Of a stretch of 9,197 nucleotides of DNA, positions 6,595 through 9,197 are shown piece after piece; position 1 is the stretch's first letter, and each line of letters starts with the position of its first letter. The notes under the pieces are model-generated. The model was not told the DNA's origin and did not search any database. It saw nothing but the letters and a program-made list of their open reading frames with translations. Source of the stretch: JAFKKF01 sp038323025 (GTDB lineage: Bacteria; Pseudomonadota; Alphaproteobacteria; Rhizobiales; Kaistiaceae); NCBI GenBank assembly GCA_038323025.1, contig JBBQGL010000149.1, forward strand, positions 1 through 9,197. The letters run 5' to 3'. The translations under genes were made by a program, and so were the position numbers.

Positions 6595-7485
6595 TCATTC
6601 AGCCGCATCGGCCCGAATGAAAAGGCCGGCGGCGAAGGCCCGCGCCAGTTCGCCGGCGAGCCTGGCGAGGTCGGCGACGAGGCGGGGGAAGCCGGCGGTC
6701 TTCTGCAGGGACCTTTCGTCCATGTAGAGGCAGCGGTTGATCTCGATCTGCATGGCGTGAACGCCGCGCGCCGGCTGACCATAGTGCTCGGTGATGAAAC
6801 CGCCGGCGTAGGGCTTGTTGCGGCTGACGGAATAGCCGAGGCGGCCCAGACATTGCGCGACGACATCGGTCAGTTCGCCGGCGCAACTCGTCCCGTAGCG
6901 GTCGCCGAGGACTATGTCGGGGCGCAGGCGCCCGCTGCCGCTCCGCACGCTGGACGGCATGGAGTGGCAGTCGAGGAGGACGGCGAAGCCGTAAGCGGCA
7001 TGGGTGGCGACCAGCAGGTCGCGGAGCGCCTTGTGATACGGCTTGTAGACGCCGTCGATGCGGGCGAGCACATCCTCGACGCGCAGGGGCTCGGAATATA
7101 TCTCCTCGGTTTCCGAGACGATGCGGGCGATTGTGCCGAGGCCGCCGGCGACCCGCACCGAGCGGACGTTGGCGTAGGCGGGCAGCGCGCCGGCGAACAT
7201 CTTCGGGTCAAGCTCATACGGCTCGCGGTTCACGTCCAGCCAGGCGCGCGGGAAGTTGGCCCTGAGGAGCGGCGCTCCTGCGGCGACCACCGAAGCGAAG
7301 AGTTCGTCTATGTATGAATCTTCCGAGCGCCGGATGGCGTGTTCGTCAAGCCGCGAAAGGGCGAGGAAGTCCTTCGGATAGCAGCACCCGCTGTGGGGGG
7401 AATTGAAGACGAGCGGCAAGAGCTGCTCGGGCGGAGCCAGAATTTCGAACGGCGCCTTGCCGGCGGAATCGATCAGCGTTTGCAT
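6595..7485 (-). CDS. N-formylglutamate amidohydrolase family protein
   Basis: A 296-residue protein of the FGase family, which hydrolyses N-formyl-L-glutamate to glutamate and formate (the last step of one histidine degradation route). Motifs are NSPHSG (28-33), FPRAWLDVNREP (78-89), LLDCHSMP (170-177), NKPYAGGFIT (223-232) and QIEINRCLYMDE (246-257); the His and Asp residues in them are the likely metal ligands. Length is usual. The start at 7485 is the only ATG fitting the full domain, as an in-frame TGA lies directly before it. There is no recognisable Shine-Dalgarno. No hut genes are next to it, so it may not be the histidine-pathway HutG but a paralogue. It is divergent from cpdR, with 178 bp between them, and convergent with the sRNA. 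Confidence 0.9.
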   Translation of the reverse strand: MQTLIDSAGKAPFEILAPPEQLLPLVFNSPHSGCCYPKDFLALSRLDEHAIRRSEDSYIDELFASVVAAGAPLLRANFPRAWLDVNREPYELDPKMFAGALPAYANVRSVRVAGGLGTIARIVSETEEIYSEPLRVEDVLARIDGVYKPYHKALRDLLVATHAAYGFAVLLDCHSMPSSVRSGSGRLRPDIVLGDRYGTSCAGELTDVVAQCLGRLGYSVSRNKPYAGGFITEHYGQPARGVHAMQIEINRCLYMDERSLQKTAGFPRLVADLARLAGELARAFAAGLFIRADAAE

Positions 7486-7663
7486 TCAGGGAAGGGGCGT
7501 TCCTTTCCGAGCGGACACAGCCGTCAGCGAACAGGGATGTTGCCAAGATCGACAAGGTCTGTCCACAGTAGGACCGGCCGGTGAAATGGCCCCGTTCACG
7601 CGATCTTTACCGGGTGGCCGTTTAATCGTGCCACGCCTCAAGGCAGACAGGCCCATCTCCCCG
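7486..7663. other. Divergent promoter region between the amidohydrolase gene and cpdR
   Basis: These 178 bp must contain promoters for both genes. I see a small inverted repeat GTGAA-N9-TTCAC (7581-7599) and a CCGGCCGG palindrome just before it. A single TTAA half-site (7622-7625) is present, but no full CtrA site (TTAA-N7-TTAA) is found. No ribosome site for cpdR is obvious. Confidence 0.35.
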
Positions 7664-8023
7664 ATGTCCAGAATAATTCTCGCCGAAGACGATAGCGACA
7701 TGCGGCGCTTCCTCGCAAAGGCGCTGCAGAATGCCGGCCACGACGTGGTCTCGTTCGATAACGGCAAGAGCGCCTATGACCGGATTCGCGAGGAGCCGTT
7801 CACGCTTCTCCTCACCGACATCGTCATGCCGGAGATGGACGGGATCGAGCTCGCCCGCCGGGCTACGGAACTCGATCCGGACCTGAAGGTCATGTTCATC
7901 ACCGGCTTCGCTGCGGTGGCGCTCAATCCGGATTCGAACGCGCCGAAAGACGCCAAGGTCCTGTCGAAGCCTTTCCACCTCAAGGACCTCGTCAACGAGG
8001 TGGAGAAGCTTCTCGCCGCGTGA
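7664..8023 (+). CDS. cpdR: Single-domain response regulator CpdR (cell-cycle control)
   Basis: A 119-residue stand-alone receiver domain with no output domain. Acidic pocket E8-D9-D10, phosphoacceptor Asp52 in LLLTDIVMPEMDG, Thr80 in FITGF and Lys102 in LSKPF are all present. The segment RATELDPDLKVMFITGFAAVALNP with SNAPKDAKVLSKPFHLKDLV strongly resembles CpdR proteins. In Caulobacter and Sinorhizobium, CpdR receives phosphate via CckA-ChpT; in its unphosphorylated form it delivers substrates to ClpXP at the pole, promoting CtrA and other protein turnover. The ATG at 7664 is chosen because the receiver fold begins at MSRIILAEDD. The frame stays open further upstream but covers the intergenic region. 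The tRNA-Val promoter starts 16 bp after its stop. Confidence 0.93.
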   Translation: MSRIILAEDDSDMRRFLAKALQNAGHDVVSFDNGKSAYDRIREEPFTLLLTDIVMPEMDGIELARRATELDPDLKVMFITGFAAVALNPDSNAPKDAKVLSKPFHLKDLVNEVEKLLAA

Positions 8024-8038
8024 AATGCGCCGGGAGGC

Positions 8039-8067
8039 TTGAACCGGCTTCAAGGCGCCTGTTATAT
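8039..8067 (+). promoter_or_regulatory. Sigma70-type promoter of tRNA-Val
   Basis: TTGAAC (8039-8044) and TTATAT (8062-8067) are separated by an ideal 17-bp spacer. Transcription would start near 8074, about 19 nt before the mature tRNA. Confidence 0.75.
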
Positions 8068-8092
8068 GCCGGCAGTCAGCCGCCTCAAGGGC

Positions 8093-8167
8093 GGGCGCGT
8101 AGCTCAGCGGTAGAGCACTGCCTCGACACGGCAGGGGTCACAGGTTCAATCCCTGTCGCGCCCACCA
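8093..8167 (+). tRNA. tRNA-Val (anticodon GAC)
   Basis: A complete cloverleaf: acceptor GGGCGCG/CGCGCCC (8093-8099 with 8157-8163), D arm GCTC/GAGC, anticodon arm CTGCC/GGCAG with loop TCGACAC giving anticodon GAC (8125-8127), and T arm ACAGG/CCTGT with loop TTCAATC. A and an encoded CCA (8165-8167) follow. It decodes valine GUC/GUU codons. Its 3' end is the probable attachment site of the element carrying the neighbouring integrase gene. Confidence 0.97.
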
Positions 8168-8202
8168 TTGTTCTCAAATACTTAGCTTTGATGCCAGCGA
8201 TA

Positions 8203-8222
8203 CCGGACAGTTATCCGGACAG
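8203..8222. repeat. Tandem 8-bp repeats between tRNA-Val and the integrase gene
   Basis: CCGGACAG occurs at 8203-8210 and again at 8215-8222, a 12-bp period. The same bases also contain the inverted repeat CCGGA-N6-TCCGG (8203-8218). It lies between the tRNA 3' end and the integrase stop, where recombinase arm-type or accessory protein sites often occur; that role is inferred. Confidence 0.4.
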
Positions 8223-8229
8223 AAATCCC

Positions 8230-9057
8230 CTACGTGCCCGGCTTTCTCCCGATCCTCGTGGCAATATCCCTCTGCCAATCCGGATGATGATGCCCATATA
8301 CCCGCCACAGGATCTCCGGCGACATCCCGAGGAATCCTGCGGCATCCCAGAGATTGATCCCTCCCTGCATCATCCAGGTCGCTGCGGTATGGCGCAGGAT
8401 GTGCGGAGTCAGCCCAGGATCCATGCCCGCACGCTTTCGCACCCACTCCCATGACCGGCGCTGGCGGAATAGCGGCTCACCGCGTCTCCGCACAACGTAC
8501 ACCGCGGCATCGCCGTCGAGCGCCTGCCAGCGTCGCAAATGACCGAGCAAGCGGGTCGGGATGCGAATCGGTGGCCGGCGCTTCTTACTCTCCGCCGCTC
8601 CTTCAGCTCGTCGGTGCATGACGCCGTGCTCTAGGTCTACCCAGCCGCCCGTCGTTGTCGGCATCCATGCGAGAAGGCGCACGGCCCCCGACCGCGTGCC
8701 CGTGTAAAGGCCAATCAGAAAGAAGCGGATCAGCGCCGTGCGCGCGGCCTTGTCCGGATGGTGCCGAGTTGCCCGCAGAAAGCGCGCAACTTCCTTTCTC
8801 GTCAGCCAGCGATCGCGCGGTGCCGGCGTTTCGGGCATGGTGACGATCGGCACTGCGTCGAGCACGTACTCGGCGTGGTAAGCGTTGATCGCAGCCTGAA
8901 GCACCGTCAACTCGCGGGCGACCGTGCCGGCGGATACGCGGCGCTTTCGCGCGGCGGCCGTCTTTGCCTGTCGTAGCGGGCTCCCCATGCGCGAGGCAGC
9001 GTATTCTTGGCACGTCGACCGCTTCACTTCGGACAGCGGCTTGTCGGACCACCAGTC
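8230..9057 (-). pseudogene. Tyrosine recombinase (phage/island integrase), 5'-truncated by an IS630-family element
   Basis: A site-specific tyrosine recombinase pointing at the tRNA-Val 3' end, the classic position of an integrative element's integrase. Counted from a GTG at 9027 (265 residues), the catalytic domain is complete: Arg112 in YTGTRSGAV, a lysine in ESKKRRPP (about 148-149), His209-x-x-Arg212 in TPHILRHTAATWM and nucleophile Tyr244 in WRVYGHHHPD. The usual LGH histidine is Met235 (FLGMSPE), common in this alphaproteobacterial subgroup. Similarity continues upstream of the GTG (DWWSDKPLSEVKRSTCQEYA) to about 9057 and then stops. No ATG, GTG or TTG occurs in frame between there and a TGA at 9178-9180. 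About 60-70 N-terminal residues, including part of the arm- and core-binding regions, are therefore missing. The break coincides with the IS left end. A shortened product from the GTG is possible but probably inactive. Confidence 0.75.
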
Positions 9058-9197
9058 TAGTGGATCGCCCCATTCAGAGGATTCCCTGACTGGGCGAAGC
9101 AGTTCATGCTGCCGGCATGAGAGCAGGGATCGTCGTCGACGTAACTTCTGAGGATCGCCGCCGACTGGAGGCCATCGTCAGTGATCGCAACCGCCCG
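9058..9197 (+). mobile_element. Left end of an IS630-family insertion sequence
   Basis: The transposase start at 9117 and the point where integrase similarity ends bracket the element's left end. IS630-family elements insert at TA dinucleotides and duplicate them; the only TA just beyond the intact integrase coding is at 9058-9059. The following bases, GTGGATCGCCCC, are the likely start of the terminal inverted repeat. The right end lies outside the window, so the repeat cannot be confirmed. Confidence 0.6.
9117..9197 (+). CDS. IS630-family transposase, N-terminal fragment (runs off right edge)
   Basis: Twenty-seven residues, MRAGIVVDVTSEDRRRLEAI followed by VSDRNRP, closely resemble the N-terminus of one IS630 transposase subgroup, where a start like M-R/Q-x-G-I precedes RxxLEAIVADRNSPQKHVWRA. 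The helix-turn-helix and DDE catalytic domains would follow outside the window. The ATG at 9117 has no clear ribosome site, which is normal for IS transposases. The assignment rests on a short segment. Confidence 0.7.
   Translation, partial: MRAGIVVDVTSEDRRRLEAIVSDRNRP

Noticed and set aside
6374..6727. 117-codon + strand open frame in the hisN/amidohydrolase intergenic region
   Set aside because: It runs through the sRNA terminator and into the 3' end of the amidohydrolase gene and has no recognisable motif.
7606..7625. Possible CtrA binding site before cpdR
   Set aside because: Only one TTAA half-site is present; the nearby TTTA is 12 bp away rather than the 7 bp needed for the full motif.
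8603..9073. 156-codon - strand open frame starting MGRSTRL
   Set aside because: It is a different frame of the integrase region with no motif; the catalytic residues lie in the frame ending at 8230.
1..9197. CRISPR array, toxin-antitoxin or phage-defence system
   Set aside because: No regularly spaced repeats and no such genes were seen; only the integrase and IS end at the right edge are accessory.

Overview
The window looks like chromosomal DNA of a high-GC alphaproteobacterium of the order Hyphomicrobiales (Rhizobiales). The evidence is the strong G/C bias at third codon positions, a CpdR cell-cycle receiver protein, a rhizobial-type Hsp20, a small RNA carrying the alpha-r8 (MmgR) hallmark motif, and a gene order (Hsp20, lysophospholipase, histidinol-phosphatase-like, N-formylglutamate amidohydrolase, cpdR) that I recall from Sinorhizobium-type genomes. 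That recollection was not checked. The genus cannot be fixed from the sequence alone.

Layout. 1-2150 (-) is the N-terminal half of glutamate synthase large subunit GltB, running off the left edge. 2151-2554 is a divergent intergenic region with a 23-bp imperfect palindrome. 2555-3601 (+) is a low-specificity L-threonine aldolase, followed by a shared hairpin terminator and a convergent Hsp20 gene (3668-4147, -). The Hsp20 leader has a ROSE-like RNA thermometer. 4280-4560 has no convincing gene but holds a strong + strand terminator. 4561-5511 (+) is a PldB-like lysophospholipase whose stop overlaps the stop of a convergent HisN-like phosphatase (5508-6290, -). About 6520-6593 (+) is an MmgR-like sRNA ending against the stop of an N-formylglutamate amidohydrolase (6595-7485, -). 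7664-8023 (+) is cpdR. 8093-8167 (+) is tRNA-Val(GAC) with a good sigma70 promoter.

Right of the tRNA the character changes. A tyrosine recombinase gene (8230 to about 9057, -) points at the tRNA 3' end, the usual arrangement of an integrative element inserted in a tRNA gene. Its 5' end appears cut by the left end of an IS630-family insertion sequence (from about 9058), whose transposase starts at 9117 and leaves the window.

Functionally, the left and middle parts are core genome: nitrogen assimilation (GltB), amino-acid metabolism (threonine aldolase, HisN, N-formylglutamate amidohydrolase), membrane lipid turnover (PldB), heat shock (Hsp20), post-transcriptional control (MmgR-like RNA) and cell-cycle proteolysis control (CpdR). 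The right end is the edge of an accessory region that has itself been hit by a second mobile element.
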